Positions 9,801-16,732 of a DNA stretch of 64,000 nucleotides are shown here, piece by piece. Numbering within the stretch: the first letter of the stretch is position 1; each line of letters begins with the position of its first letter. Location: positions 52,572 through 116,571 of the forward strand of contig JBKHWC010000002.1 in assembly GCA_046569765.1 (NCBI GenBank). The letters run 5' to 3'. Under the pieces are notes generated by a model, which was not told the DNA's origin, did no database searches, and was given only the letters and a program-made list of their open reading frames with translations. This DNA comes from Tabrizicola sp046569765. GTDB lineage: Bacteria; Pseudomonadota; Alphaproteobacteria; Rhodobacterales; Rhodobacteraceae. The position numbers were made by a program, and so were the translations under genes.

Positions 9801-10872
9801 GATCCGCACGCCGCTGAACGGGGTTCTCGGTATGGCGCATGTGCTGGAACGGCATCTGACCGACCCGGAGCAGCGCGGGATGCTGCAGGTGATCCGCGAT
9901 TCGGGCGAGCATCTTCTGGGCGTGATCAACGACATCCTTGACCTTGCCAAGATCGAGGCCGGCCGCCTGGCCCTGGTGCCGCGGCCGATGACGCTGTGCC
10001 AGGTTGTGGGGCGGATCGTGCAATTGCACGCGCTGAAGGCGGGCGAAAAGGGCGTTCGGATCGTCACGCGCTGCATCGGCGCGACCGAGGGCGAAGTGCG
10101 GCTGGGTGACGAGCAGCGGGTGATCCAGATCCTGCATAATCTGTTGGGCAATGCGGTGAAGTTCACCGACACGGGCGAGATCGTGCTCGAGGTCGATGCG
10201 ACCTCGAGCGAGCGGCTGGTGGTCGAGGTGCGCGACACCGGGATCGGCATGGCCGAGGCCGAGCTGGGCCGGGTGCTGGAGGAATTCACCCAGGGCCAGG
10301 GTGGCAGTTCGGCGCGCCACGGCGGTACGGGGCTGGGCCTGGCCATCGTGCGGCGGCTGGCGCGGCTGATGCAGGGTGACGTCACGCTGCAGTCGCGGCT
10401 GGGGCAGGGGCTGACCGCGCGTGTCGAGATCGCTCTGCCGATACTGACGGGCGAAGGTGCCGCCCTGCAACCGTCCGAAGTGCCCGCGGTGCCGCCCATG
10501 CGGGTTCTCGCGGCCGAGGACAATGCGACCAACCGGATCATCCTGCAAAGCATGCTGCGCACCCTGGGTGTGCAGGCCGAGATCGTGCCCTCGGGCGATG
10601 CGATGCTCGCGCGCTGGCACGAGCGCTATGACGCGCTGCTTCTGGACATCGCCATGCCGGGCTGCGGCGGTATCGAGACGCTGGCGCGGTTGCAGGAAGA
10701 GGCCCGGGCGCATGGGGTGGCGCTACCGCCAGCGGTGGCGGTCACCGCCAATGCGATGACGCATCAGATCGAGAGCTACCTCGCGCAGGGCTTCGCCGCC
10801 TGTGTCGCCAAGCCTATCGCACTGGACCGGCTGGCCCTGGCGCTGATCCACTGTCGGGCGGGGAAGGTCTAG
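6883..10872 (+). CDS. Hybrid sensor histidine kinase with GAF and multiple PAS domains
   Basis: A 1329-residue signalling protein without a signal peptide or transmembrane segment, so it should sense inside the cell. Order seen: GAF-like domain (about 30-190), then about six PAS units (roughly 205-290, 320-430, 450-560, 570-690, 695-820, 825-950). These are followed by a HisKA dimerisation domain with the phospho-acceptor H972 in MSHEIRTPLN, a HATPase_c domain with N1090 in LLGNAVKF and the G2-type segment HGGTGLGLAIVRRL, and a C-terminal receiver starting near 1206 with acidic pair E1212-D1213 and phospho-acceptor D1255 in LLLDIAMPG. No response regulator or Hpt protein is adjacent. Its stop overlaps the convergent regulator gene by four bases. 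The ligand is unknown; repeated WxWV motifs in PAS 4 and 5 mark PAS_3-type folds. Confidence 0.93.
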   Translation: MEHAGQSGLAAARPARVELLVVELINRLLDAEAQGMDDRIQEVLARLGSACGLHRTFLFRVRPDGTHYNSHEWVADGVVPLQPLMQTMVPSHHPIWHAEFDAGRSVAVRCRADLPEGGSERQFLEEIGVHSALMVPLMDGRRLLGVLGYDSQAEDRPWDEDEVFLLTSIARAVASVILRAESAAAAEGARAHLEATLRALPDLVIEICPEGTILACHSDKLPWLSALVHAGIGRHVREVMPYPLSEALCELVQTPVAVRSTRSRRVGVASLVAPHWYDVSVSPLPVPPDGSTPGVVAVIRDLSASQMSSEMASYREGQFTAFFEMCPQPILLNDYDTGAVLDANRAFKTTFGLDPLASTDLRVLDVLPEDTGWFVQLAIAELKAKGSYGPVEASLRRADGERFPAVLRGFMSIDPNGRRLVWALIEDVTELRAKEAALLAEREALQATRSRFLSAIEALDDGFAIFDAEDRLVLWNSPYERVFGGISDLIREGALYDDLLRAAIERGVFGAEGERDEAALRRRLDRPLTEVWDGEDELADGRLILVRERATPAAETVGLYEDVTARRLADRRLQQVMEGGEVAVWDWDDEQGLSAINDHWRALLGLSDLSATSQDLLALVHRGDHAAVDAAWRALFEEGSDQCDLVCRLRHGAGRWVWVLVRGRVLARRADGRPRRISGVTLDISARTEAERKLSRVIDGAQLGIWEHDVQQGRTLVNDRWAEILGYRAAELNPIPRDRWMAMIHPDDAADMLLREAQAFSAGVWTIQHEMRLRHRDGHWVWVMSRGQVIDWDWAGRPLQITGVHIDLSAVKRLEAELARERDTLARIMETSVSGIIAVDAAGQVVFANGAAEQVLGRPVVPGADLMKLLREAGMTDLDGVPVPGEQLPFARALSGSGLHDLRHAIRWPCGTRRVLSVNAARLSAHDTGLAVVCSFTDITASVENEDRLRAAMTAAETANRAKSDFLAAMSHEIRTPLNGVLGMAHVLERHLTDPEQRGMLQVIRDSGEHLLGVINDILDLAKIEAGRLALVPRPMTLCQVVGRIVQLHALKAGEKGVRIVTRCIGATEGEVRLGDEQRVIQILHNLLGNAVKFTDTGEIVLEVDATSSERLVVEVRDTGIGMAEAELGRVLEEFTQGQGGSSARHGGTGLGLAIVRRLARLMQGDVTLQSRLGQGLTARVEIALPILTGEGAALQPSEVPAVPPMRVLAAEDNATNRIILQSMLRTLGVQAEIVPSGDAMLARWHERYDALLLDIAMPGCGGIETLARLQEEARAHGVALPPAVAVTANAMTHQIESYLAQGFAACVAKPIALDRLALALIHCRAGKV

Positions 10873-12260
10873 CCGTCAAAGCGGGTCGGGCCGCGGCGAT
10901 GTTCGTCGACCGGCTGGGTCAGGACGACCGCCTGATAGGCACGCTGGTCGCAATTCGCGCGAGGGCAGATCCGGCAGTTGATGCCGATCGGCACCATGCG
11001 CGCGCCTGGGACTGTGAAGACCTCGGCATAGCCGATTTCGGCCGCATGATCGACGGTGCAACCCATGGCGACGGCCAGCCGGTTGTCCTGGGCATGGCGG
11101 ATCCAGGTCGGCCGGTCCACAGTGCGCGAGAAGACGAAGTATTGGGATTTGTCCGGCATTTCAACGAACTGCGGGACGATCCTTCCAGGCGTTCTGAAGC
11201 TGGTATGCACATCAAGCCGCGGACAGGCCCCGCCGTATTCGGCCAGGTGAAAGTCGGTCGCATTGAACCGCTTGGTCACGTTGCCGCCCTTGTCGATTCG
11301 CAGGAAGAAGAAGGGTACACCCTGCGCGCCCTCGCGCTGCAGCGTCGTGGCGCGGTGGCAAGCCTGTTCGAAGCTGACCCCGAAGCGGGTGGCAATATGG
11401 TCGAGGTCGTATTTCGTCGCCCGCGCCTCGGCCAGGAAGGCGTCATATGGCATCAGCACGGCGGCGGCGAAATAGTTCGCAAGCTCCACCCTCAGCCGCG
11501 CCACCCCGCGCGGATCGGCGATGCCAGAGCGGCCGACCAGCGCATCCAGCAGTTCGCGCTGCTCCAGCAGGCCGCACATGTGGACGAGCTGAAAGGTCCG
11601 GTTGGTGTGGTCCAGCGCCTCGGAAAGGTGGATCTCGCGGCGCGTCTCGTCATACTGGCGCAGCGTGCCGGGCAGGTCTTCGACCCGGACCAGGCGGACC
11701 GAGATCCCCAGGCCATCTCGCAGTCGTGCTTTCAGCGCGGCATAGATCTCGTCGCGTTCGACCGGGGCGGGCCAGAAGCGTTCGGCCGCCTCCTCAAGCT
11801 CGCGGAAGTGGTTGCGATTGCGGCGGAAAACCGTATGGACCGCCGCCTCGGGGCTGGAGGCGATGGTGCCGCCGTCGCCCTCGTTGCGGGCCAGAAGCTG
11901 GTCGTTGGCAGCCTGCCATGCGCGGTGCAGCCGCAAGAAGGCGGCGGTGAGGTCGGGGGCATGCACCAGCGCGGCCCGCAATTGCGGCAGGTCGGGCCGG
12001 GCGTCGAAGATCGGGTCCTGGAGAGCGGCCCTCAGGTCGGCAAGCTGGCTCGCCCCATCGTCATCCGCAATCTCGCGCCAGTCGACGCCATAGGCCTCGA
12101 ACAGCCGAAGCAGAACCTGGACCGAGACGGATCTTTCGTTGTTTTCCAGAAGGTTGACATAAGACGCGCTGATCCCGAGCTTGCGCGCCATCGCCCCCTG
12201 GGTCTCACCCCGCTCCAGCCGCAGGCGGCGCAGATGGGGGCCGATGAAGGTCTTTTGCAT
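10869..12260 (-). CDS. XRE-type short-chain acyl-CoA regulator (ScfR family)
   Basis: The 463-residue protein has an N-terminal helix-turn-helix (residues about 5-60, RLERGETQGAMARKLGIS then YVNLLENNERS), a central IrrE/ImmA-like segment with FQLVHMCGLLEQRE, and a cysteine-containing C-terminal domain (INCRICPRANCDQRA). This is the layout of the ScfR family (PccR, MccR, RamB), which senses short-chain acyl-CoAs and controls propionyl-CoA, methylcitrate or glyoxylate-cycle genes. The start MQKTFIGPHLRRL at 12260 matches family N-termini; an in-frame ATG at 12293 would add 11 residues. It diverges from the serine-glyoxylate aminotransferase gene, so it probably controls that operon, with malyl-CoA or a related acyl-CoA as a plausible effector (inference). 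Confidence 0.88.
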   Translation of the reverse strand: MQKTFIGPHLRRLRLERGETQGAMARKLGISASYVNLLENNERSVSVQVLLRLFEAYGVDWREIADDDGASQLADLRAALQDPIFDARPDLPQLRAALVHAPDLTAAFLRLHRAWQAANDQLLARNEGDGGTIASSPEAAVHTVFRRNRNHFRELEEAAERFWPAPVERDEIYAALKARLRDGLGISVRLVRVEDLPGTLRQYDETRREIHLSEALDHTNRTFQLVHMCGLLEQRELLDALVGRSGIADPRGVARLRVELANYFAAAVLMPYDAFLAEARATKYDLDHIATRFGVSFEQACHRATTLQREGAQGVPFFFLRIDKGGNVTKRFNATDFHLAEYGGACPRLDVHTSFRTPGRIVPQFVEMPDKSQYFVFSRTVDRPTWIRHAQDNRLAVAMGCTVDHAAEIGYAEVFTVPGARMVPIGINCRICPRANCDQRAYQAVVLTQPVDEHRRGPTRFDG

Positions 12261-12293
12261 ACCATCGCACACAAAGCTGATTTTTGTTGGCAT

Positions 12294-12407
12294 GACAATA
12301 TTACAAAAAATGACTTGTGTAAATTCTCGCGTTCACAGCGAAACCCGCTTTGACTTTGTGCCTGAGGCAGAGGGTGCGATGCCTGGGTCCAACAACGGAG
12401 GATTTCC
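12294..12407. promoter_or_regulatory. AT-rich divergent control region, ScfR regulator / sga operon
   Basis: The segment from about 12280 to 12335 is conspicuously A/T-rich for this genome and lies between the divergent regulator and the sga-mcl-mtkAB operon. It holds an imperfect dyad, TTACA (12301-12305) and TGTAA (12318-12322), separated by 12 bases. A TTTTGCAT element at 12253-12260 overlaps the regulator start and resembles half of the TTTGCAAA sequences I recall for ScfR-family regulators. No clear -35/-10 pair could be assigned. A GGAGG ribosome site precedes the aminotransferase start at 12408. Confidence 0.45.
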
Positions 12408-13607
12408 ATGCGGACAGGCATCAACACACTCTTCATCCCCGGGCCCACCAATGTACCCGAAGTCGTGCGCCGCGCGATGAACGTTCCGATGGAGGACCAG
12501 CGCGGCCCCGAATTCGGCGGCTTTGTCCTGGGGATCCTGGCCGACCTGAAACGTGTGTTTCGGACCGAAACCGGGCGGGTGATCCTGTACCCGGGCTCGG
12601 GCACCGGGGCCTGGGAGGGGGCGATCACCAACACGCTGAACCCCGGTGACAAGGTGCTGATGGCGCGGCACGGCCAGTTCTCCACCCTCTGGGCCGAGAT
12701 GGCGACCCGGCTGGGCCTGGAGGTGGAACTGGTAGACCTGGCCTGGGGCGCGGCGGCGCCCGTCAACGAATTCGCGCGGCGGCTGGCGGCTGACCGCAAG
12801 GGGCAGATCAAGGCGGTCTTCGTCACCCATAACGAGACGGCAACGGGTGTGACCAGTGACGTGGCGGGGGTGCGCAAGGCGCTAGACGACTGCTTCCATG
12901 ATGCGCTTCTGTTCGTCGATGGCGTCTCTTCGGTCGGGTCGATCGACTTTCGGATGGATGACTGGGGCGTCGACCTTGCCGTGACCGGCAGTCAGAAGGG
13001 GCTGATGTGCCCGGCGGGGCTGGGTGTGCTGGCGGTGTCGCAGAAGGCGCTGGCGGCCTCGGAAAAGGCCGGGATGAAGCGCGCCTATTTCGAGTTTCGG
13101 GATCATGCCATGCTGGCCGACACCGGCTATTTCCCCTACACGCCTCCCGCCCAGCTGCTGCACGGGATGCGGGCCGCGCTGGACCGGATCCATGCCGAGG
13201 GCCTGGACCGGGTCCTCGCCCGCCATGCCCAGCTGGCCGAGGGCGTGCGGCGCGGTGTGGCGGCCTGGGGGCTGCAGATCTGCGCCGAACATCCCTCCAT
13301 CGCCTCGAACACGGTGACGGCGATCCGGGTGCCCGAGGGCGTCGATGCCCGCGACGTGATCCGCATCGGCTTTGAGCGCTACAACACCTCTTTCGGGTCG
13401 GGGCTGGCGCGGCTCGCGGGCAAGGTCTTCCGCATCGGGCACCTGGGTGACCTGAACGAGGCGATGTGCCTGACCGCCCTGTCAGTGGCCGAGATGGCCC
13501 TGGTCGAAGCCGGCGCGGCGGTCGAGTTCGGCTCGGGCGTGGCGGCGGCGCAGGCCTGGTATGCGCAAGGCAGGGCGGTGCAGGCCGCCCGGATCGCAGC
13601 AGAATAA
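12408..13607 (+). CDS. sgaA: Serine-glyoxylate aminotransferase (class V)
   Basis: The 399-residue PLP enzyme begins with the family hallmark FIPGPTNVPE and carries the PLP-binding lysine K197 in AVTGSQKGLM, plus HNETATGVTSD (141-151) and GKVFRIGHLGDLNE near the end. In the serine cycle it converts glyoxylate and serine to glycine and hydroxypyruvate. It heads an operon with malyl-CoA lyase and malate-CoA ligase, which would produce its glyoxylate. The related aspartate-glyoxylate aminotransferase BhcA of the beta-hydroxyaspartate cycle is the main alternative. None of the bhcB, bhcC or bhcD genes is nearby, and the DTGYFPYTPP segment looks more Sga-like. GGAGG lies six bases before the ATG. 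Confidence 0.87.
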   Translation: MRTGINTLFIPGPTNVPEVVRRAMNVPMEDQRGPEFGGFVLGILADLKRVFRTETGRVILYPGSGTGAWEGAITNTLNPGDKVLMARHGQFSTLWAEMATRLGLEVELVDLAWGAAAPVNEFARRLAADRKGQIKAVFVTHNETATGVTSDVAGVRKALDDCFHDALLFVDGVSSVGSIDFRMDDWGVDLAVTGSQKGLMCPAGLGVLAVSQKALAASEKAGMKRAYFEFRDHAMLADTGYFPYTPPAQLLHGMRAALDRIHAEGLDRVLARHAQLAEGVRRGVAAWGLQICAEHPSIASNTVTAIRVPEGVDARDVIRIGFERYNTSFGSGLARLAGKVFRIGHLGDLNEAMCLTALSVAEMALVEAGAAVEFGSGVAAAQAWYAQGRAVQAARIAAE

Positions 13608-13625
13608 CACAAGGAAATCCGAAAG

Positions 13626-14576
13626 ATGAGCCATACTCTTCACCCGCTGCGTCGGCAGCGGCTCCAACGGTCCGAGCTTGCGGTCCCCTCGTCGAACCCG
13701 ACGATGATCGAAAAGGCCGCCGACAGCGCCGCCGATTATGTATTCCTGGACCTTGAGGATGCGGTGGCCCCGCCCGAGAAGGAGCAGGCCCGCAAGAACT
13801 GCATCCAGGCGCTGAACGACATCGACTGGGCGGCCAAGGGCAAGACGGTCAGCGTGCGGATCAACGGTCTGGACACCCATTACATGTACCGCGACGTGGT
13901 CGATGTGATGGAGCAGGCGGGCGACCGCGTCCACACGATCCTGGTGCCCAAGGTGGGCGTGCCGGCGGACCTGTACATGGTCGAGGCGATGGTCAATCAG
14001 ATCGAGATGGCAAAGGGTTACCGGACGAAGGTAATGCTGGAGGCGCTGATCGAGACTGCGCTTGGCATGGCCAATGTCGAGGTGATCGCCCAGTCGGCGA
14101 CGCAGCCCGGCAGCCGGCTTGAGGCGATGCACTTCGGGGTGGCCGACTTTGCCGCCTCGATGCGGGCGCGGACGGTGAACATCGGTGGGCTGAACCCGGA
14201 CTATCCGGGCGACCAGTGGCACGCGGCGATTGCCCGGATGACCACCGCCTGCCGCGCCTACGGGTTGCGCGCCATCGACGGCCCGTTCGGCGATTTCTCG
14301 GACCCCGAGGGCTACAAGGCCGGCGCCCGCCGCGCTGCCGCCTTGGGGTGCGAGGGGAAATGGGCGATCCATCCGTCGCAGGTCGCATTGGCAAACGAGG
14401 TCTTCAGCCCGACCGAGGCGGAAGTGACCAAGGCGCGCCGGATCATCGCCGAACTCAAGGTGGCCGAGGCCGCGGGCAAAGGTGCCGCAAGCCTGGACGG
14501 AAAGATGATCGACGCCGCCAGCGAACGCATGGCCAGGAACGTCCTGGTGATCGCAGAAGCCATCGCCGCCGAATAG
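13626..14576 (+). CDS. mcl: L-malyl-CoA lyase (HpcH/HpaI aldolase family)
   Basis: The 316-residue enzyme cleaves (S)-malyl-CoA to acetyl-CoA and glyoxylate and, in some members, beta-methylmalyl-CoA. Diagnostic stretches are RSELAVPSSNPTMIEKA, FLDLEDAVAPPEKEQARKN with the Mg-binding acidic residues, VRINGLDTHYMYRDV, IPKVG-like LVPKVGVPADLYM, and near the C-terminus IDGPFGDFSDPEGY and GKWAIHPSQV. From memory these match the serine-cycle MclA of methylotrophs more closely than Rhodobacter sphaeroides Mcl1. The loop after VNIGGLNPDYPGD is shorter than in the MclA sequences I recall. It sits 18 bases after the aminotransferase, in the same operon as malate-CoA ligase, its substrate supplier. Confidence 0.9.
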   Translation: MSHTLHPLRRQRLQRSELAVPSSNPTMIEKAADSAADYVFLDLEDAVAPPEKEQARKNCIQALNDIDWAAKGKTVSVRINGLDTHYMYRDVVDVMEQAGDRVHTILVPKVGVPADLYMVEAMVNQIEMAKGYRTKVMLEALIETALGMANVEVIAQSATQPGSRLEAMHFGVADFAASMRARTVNIGGLNPDYPGDQWHAAIARMTTACRAYGLRAIDGPFGDFSDPEGYKAGARRAAALGCEGKWAIHPSQVALANEVFSPTEAEVTKARRIIAELKVAEAAGKGAASLDGKMIDAASERMARNVLVIAEAIAAE

Positions 14577-14579
14577 GCC

Positions 14580-14598
14580 GGTGGGCAAAATGCCCACC
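14580..14598 (+). repeat. Intergenic hairpin GGTGGGCA-AAA-TGCCCACC
   Basis: A perfect 8-bp inverted repeat with an AAA loop, followed by CTAC, lies four bases after the mcl stop and 27 bases before mtkA. This GGTGGGCA/TGCCCACC element is one I associate with dispersed intergenic hairpins in Rhodobacterales. Here it sits inside an operon, so it may act as an mRNA-stability or attenuation element rather than a full terminator. Confidence 0.6.
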
Positions 14599-14624
14599 CT
14601 ACAAAGGCTTACGGGAGGAAGCTC

Positions 14625-15797
14625 ATGGACATTCACGAATATCAGGCCAAGGAAATCCTTGCCCGCTTCGGCGTGCCGGTGCCGCGCGGGGGACTGGCCT
14701 ACAGCCCCGAGCAGGCTGGCTATCGGGCGCGCGAACTGGGCGGAAAAGCCTGGGTCGTCAAAGCTCAGGTCCATTCCGGCGGGCGCGGGGCGGCCGGGGG
14801 GGTGAAGCTGTGCCGCGACGAGCATGAGGTGGCCAATTTCGCCTCGACCCTGTTCGGCAAGCAACTGGTCACGAAGCAGACCGATGCCAATGGCAAGGGG
14901 GTCTACCGGCTGTGGATCGAGGCCGCCTCGGACATCGCGCAGGAGATCTATCTGGGCTTCGTGCTGGACCGGAAGTCCGAGCGCATCATGATCGTCGCCT
15001 CGGCCCAGGGCGGGATGGAGATCGAGGACCTGGCGGAGACCGACCCGGACTCGCTGCGCCGGATGACGATCGACCCGGCGGTGGGGCTGACCGAGTTCCA
15101 GGCGCGCGAGCTTGCCTTCCAGCTGGGCCTGAAGGGCGGCCAGATCGCCCAGATGGTGAACATCCTGCGCGCCTGCTATCGCGCCTATCGCGACCTGGAC
15201 GCGGTGATGGTCGAGATCAACCCGCTGGTCATCACCAAGGGCGGCGACCTGGTGGCGCTGGATGCCAAAATGTCCTTCGACACCAACGCCTTGTTCCGCC
15301 GTCCTGAAGTGGCCGAACTGCGCGACCGCAGCCAGGAGGATCCGCGGGAATCGACGGCGGGCGACCACGGGCTGAGCTATGTCGGCCTGACCGGCGACAT
15401 CGGCTGCATCATCAACGGTGCGGGCCTGGCGATGGCGACGATGGACATGATCAAGCTCTCGGGCGGCGAGCCGGCGAACTTCCTGGATATCGGTGGCGGG
15501 GCCAGCCCCGAGCGGGTGGTGAAGGCGTTCCAGACGGTGCTGGCCGACCGCAATGTCAGCGTGGTCCTGGTCAACATCTTCGCCGGGATCAACCGCTGCG
15601 ACTGGGTGGCCGAGGGCGTCGTCACCGCCTATCGCCAGCTGGGCCTGACCCTGCCGGTCGTCGTCCGCCTGGCCGGGACCAATGTCGAGGAGGGCCGCCG
15701 GATCATCGACCAGTCCGGCCTGCCGCTGATCTCGGCCGACACGCTTGCCGAGGCGGCGATGAAAGCCGTCGCCGCCCGTCCCCGCAAAGCCGCCTGA
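14625..15797 (+). CDS. mtkA: Malate-CoA ligase subunit beta (SucC-like)
   Basis: The 390-residue ATP-grasp subunit begins MDIHEYQAKEILARFGVPVP, as in SucC and MtkA. It continues with VKAQVHSGGRGAAGGVKLC, EINPLVITKGGDLVALDAKM (metal-binding glutamate and aspartate) and GGGASPERVVKAFQ. With the alpha subunit it activates malate to malyl-CoA at the cost of ATP. Features recalled from Methylobacterium MtkA, such as DTNALFRRPEVAELRDRSQ and INRCDWVAEGVV, are present. The adjacent malyl-CoA lyase supports malate-CoA ligase over succinyl-CoA synthetase, since no TCA-cycle neighbour is found. GGGAGGAA precedes the start. Confidence 0.88.
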   Translation: MDIHEYQAKEILARFGVPVPRGGLAYSPEQAGYRARELGGKAWVVKAQVHSGGRGAAGGVKLCRDEHEVANFASTLFGKQLVTKQTDANGKGVYRLWIEAASDIAQEIYLGFVLDRKSERIMIVASAQGGMEIEDLAETDPDSLRRMTIDPAVGLTEFQARELAFQLGLKGGQIAQMVNILRACYRAYRDLDAVMVEINPLVITKGGDLVALDAKMSFDTNALFRRPEVAELRDRSQEDPRESTAGDHGLSYVGLTGDIGCIINGAGLAMATMDMIKLSGGEPANFLDIGGGASPERVVKAFQTVLADRNVSVVLVNIFAGINRCDWVAEGVVTAYRQLGLTLPVVVRLAGTNVEEGRRIIDQSGLPLISADTLAEAAMKAVAARPRKAA

Positions 15798-15808
15798 GGG
15801 AGGAACCC

Positions 15809-16705
15809 ATGGCCATTCTGATCACCGAAAAGACTCGCGTCATCGTCCAGGGCATGACCGGCCGCATCGGCGCGTTCCATGCCGCCGACATGATCAAGTA
15901 CGGCACCAACGTGGTTGGCGGGGTCACCCCCGGCCGTGGGGGCGAAAGCCACCTTGACTGCCCGCTGTTCAATACCGTGCGCGAGGCCGTCGAGGCCACC
16001 GGGGCGGAGGCTTCGCTGGTCTTCGTCCCGCCGCCCTTTGCCGCCGACGCGATCATGGAGGCCGCCGACGCCGGCATCCGCACCGCCGTCTGCGTCACCG
16101 ACGGTATCCCCAGCCAGGACATGATGCGCGTGAAGCGTTTCCTGCGCCGCTACCCCGAGATGCGGAAGATGCGGCTGATCGGGCCGAACTGCGCCGGGAT
16201 CATCTCGCCCGGCAAGGGTTTCATGGGGATCATGCCGCCGCATATCTACATGCCGGGTCGGATCGGCATCGTCGGACGCTCGGGCACGCTGGGCTATGAG
16301 GCGGCCAGCCAGTTGAAGGCGCTGGGGATCGGCGTGTCGACCAGCGTCGGCATCGGCGGCGATCCGATCAATGGCTCGAGCTTCAAGGACATCCTGCATC
16401 TCTTTGAAAACGATCCGGAAACCGATGCAGTGATGATGATCGGCGAGATTGGTGGCCCGCAAGAGGCCGAAGCGGCTGCCTTTGCGCGCGACCACATGAA
16501 AAAGCCAGTCGTGGCCTATATCGCCGGGCTCTCGGCACCGAAGGGGCGGAAGATGGGCCATGCGGGCGCGATCATCAGTGCCTTCGGGGAATCGGCGCAG
16601 GAGAAGGTGGATATCCTGACTGCTGCCGGGATCACCGTGGCTCCGAACCCAAGCGCCATGGGCGAGACAATGGCAAGGGTGCTTTCGATGCGGAAAGCCG
16701 CATAA
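15809..16705 (+). CDS. mtkB: Malate-CoA ligase subunit alpha (SucD-like)
   Basis: The 298-residue subunit contains the CoA-binding Rossmann part (VIVQGMTGRIGAFHAADM, residues 11-28), LIGPNCAGIISPG (123-135), GRSGTLGYEAASQL (156-169) and the phosphohistidine segment GRKMGHAGAI, with H251 as the acceptor. It pairs with MtkA, whose gene ends 11 bases upstream. The operon therefore runs malate to malyl-CoA to acetyl-CoA plus glyoxylate, then glyoxylate to glycine. Succinyl-CoA synthetase alpha is the alternative name; context decides. A hairpin terminator follows immediately. Confidence 0.88.
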   Translation: MAILITEKTRVIVQGMTGRIGAFHAADMIKYGTNVVGGVTPGRGGESHLDCPLFNTVREAVEATGAEASLVFVPPPFAADAIMEAADAGIRTAVCVTDGIPSQDMMRVKRFLRRYPEMRKMRLIGPNCAGIISPGKGFMGIMPPHIYMPGRIGIVGRSGTLGYEAASQLKALGIGVSTSVGIGGDPINGSSFKDILHLFENDPETDAVMMIGEIGGPQEAEAAAFARDHMKKPVVAYIAGLSAPKGRKMGHAGAIISAFGESAQEKVDILTAAGITVAPNPSAMGETMARVLSMRKAA

Positions 16706-16710
16706 GGCAC

Positions 16711-16729
16711 GGATTTTCTGCGAAAATCC
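16711..16729 (+). terminator. Terminator hairpin after the mtkB operon
   Basis: GGATTTTC and GAAAATCC form a perfect 8-bp stem around a TGC loop, six bases after the mtkB stop and four bases before the stop of convergent rsmA. It can serve both strands. Confidence 0.65.
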
Positions 16730-16732
16730 TGG

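Noticed and set aside
12408..13607. BhcA, aspartate-glyoxylate aminotransferase of the beta-hydroxyaspartate cycle
   Set aside because: No bhcB, bhcC or bhcD genes adjoin, and the operon partners fit the serine cycle; not fully excluded from sequence alone.
14625..16705. Annotation as succinyl-CoA synthetase sucC-sucD
   Set aside because: The neighbours are malyl-CoA lyase and serine-glyoxylate aminotransferase, no TCA gene is adjacent, and characteristic MtkA segments are present.
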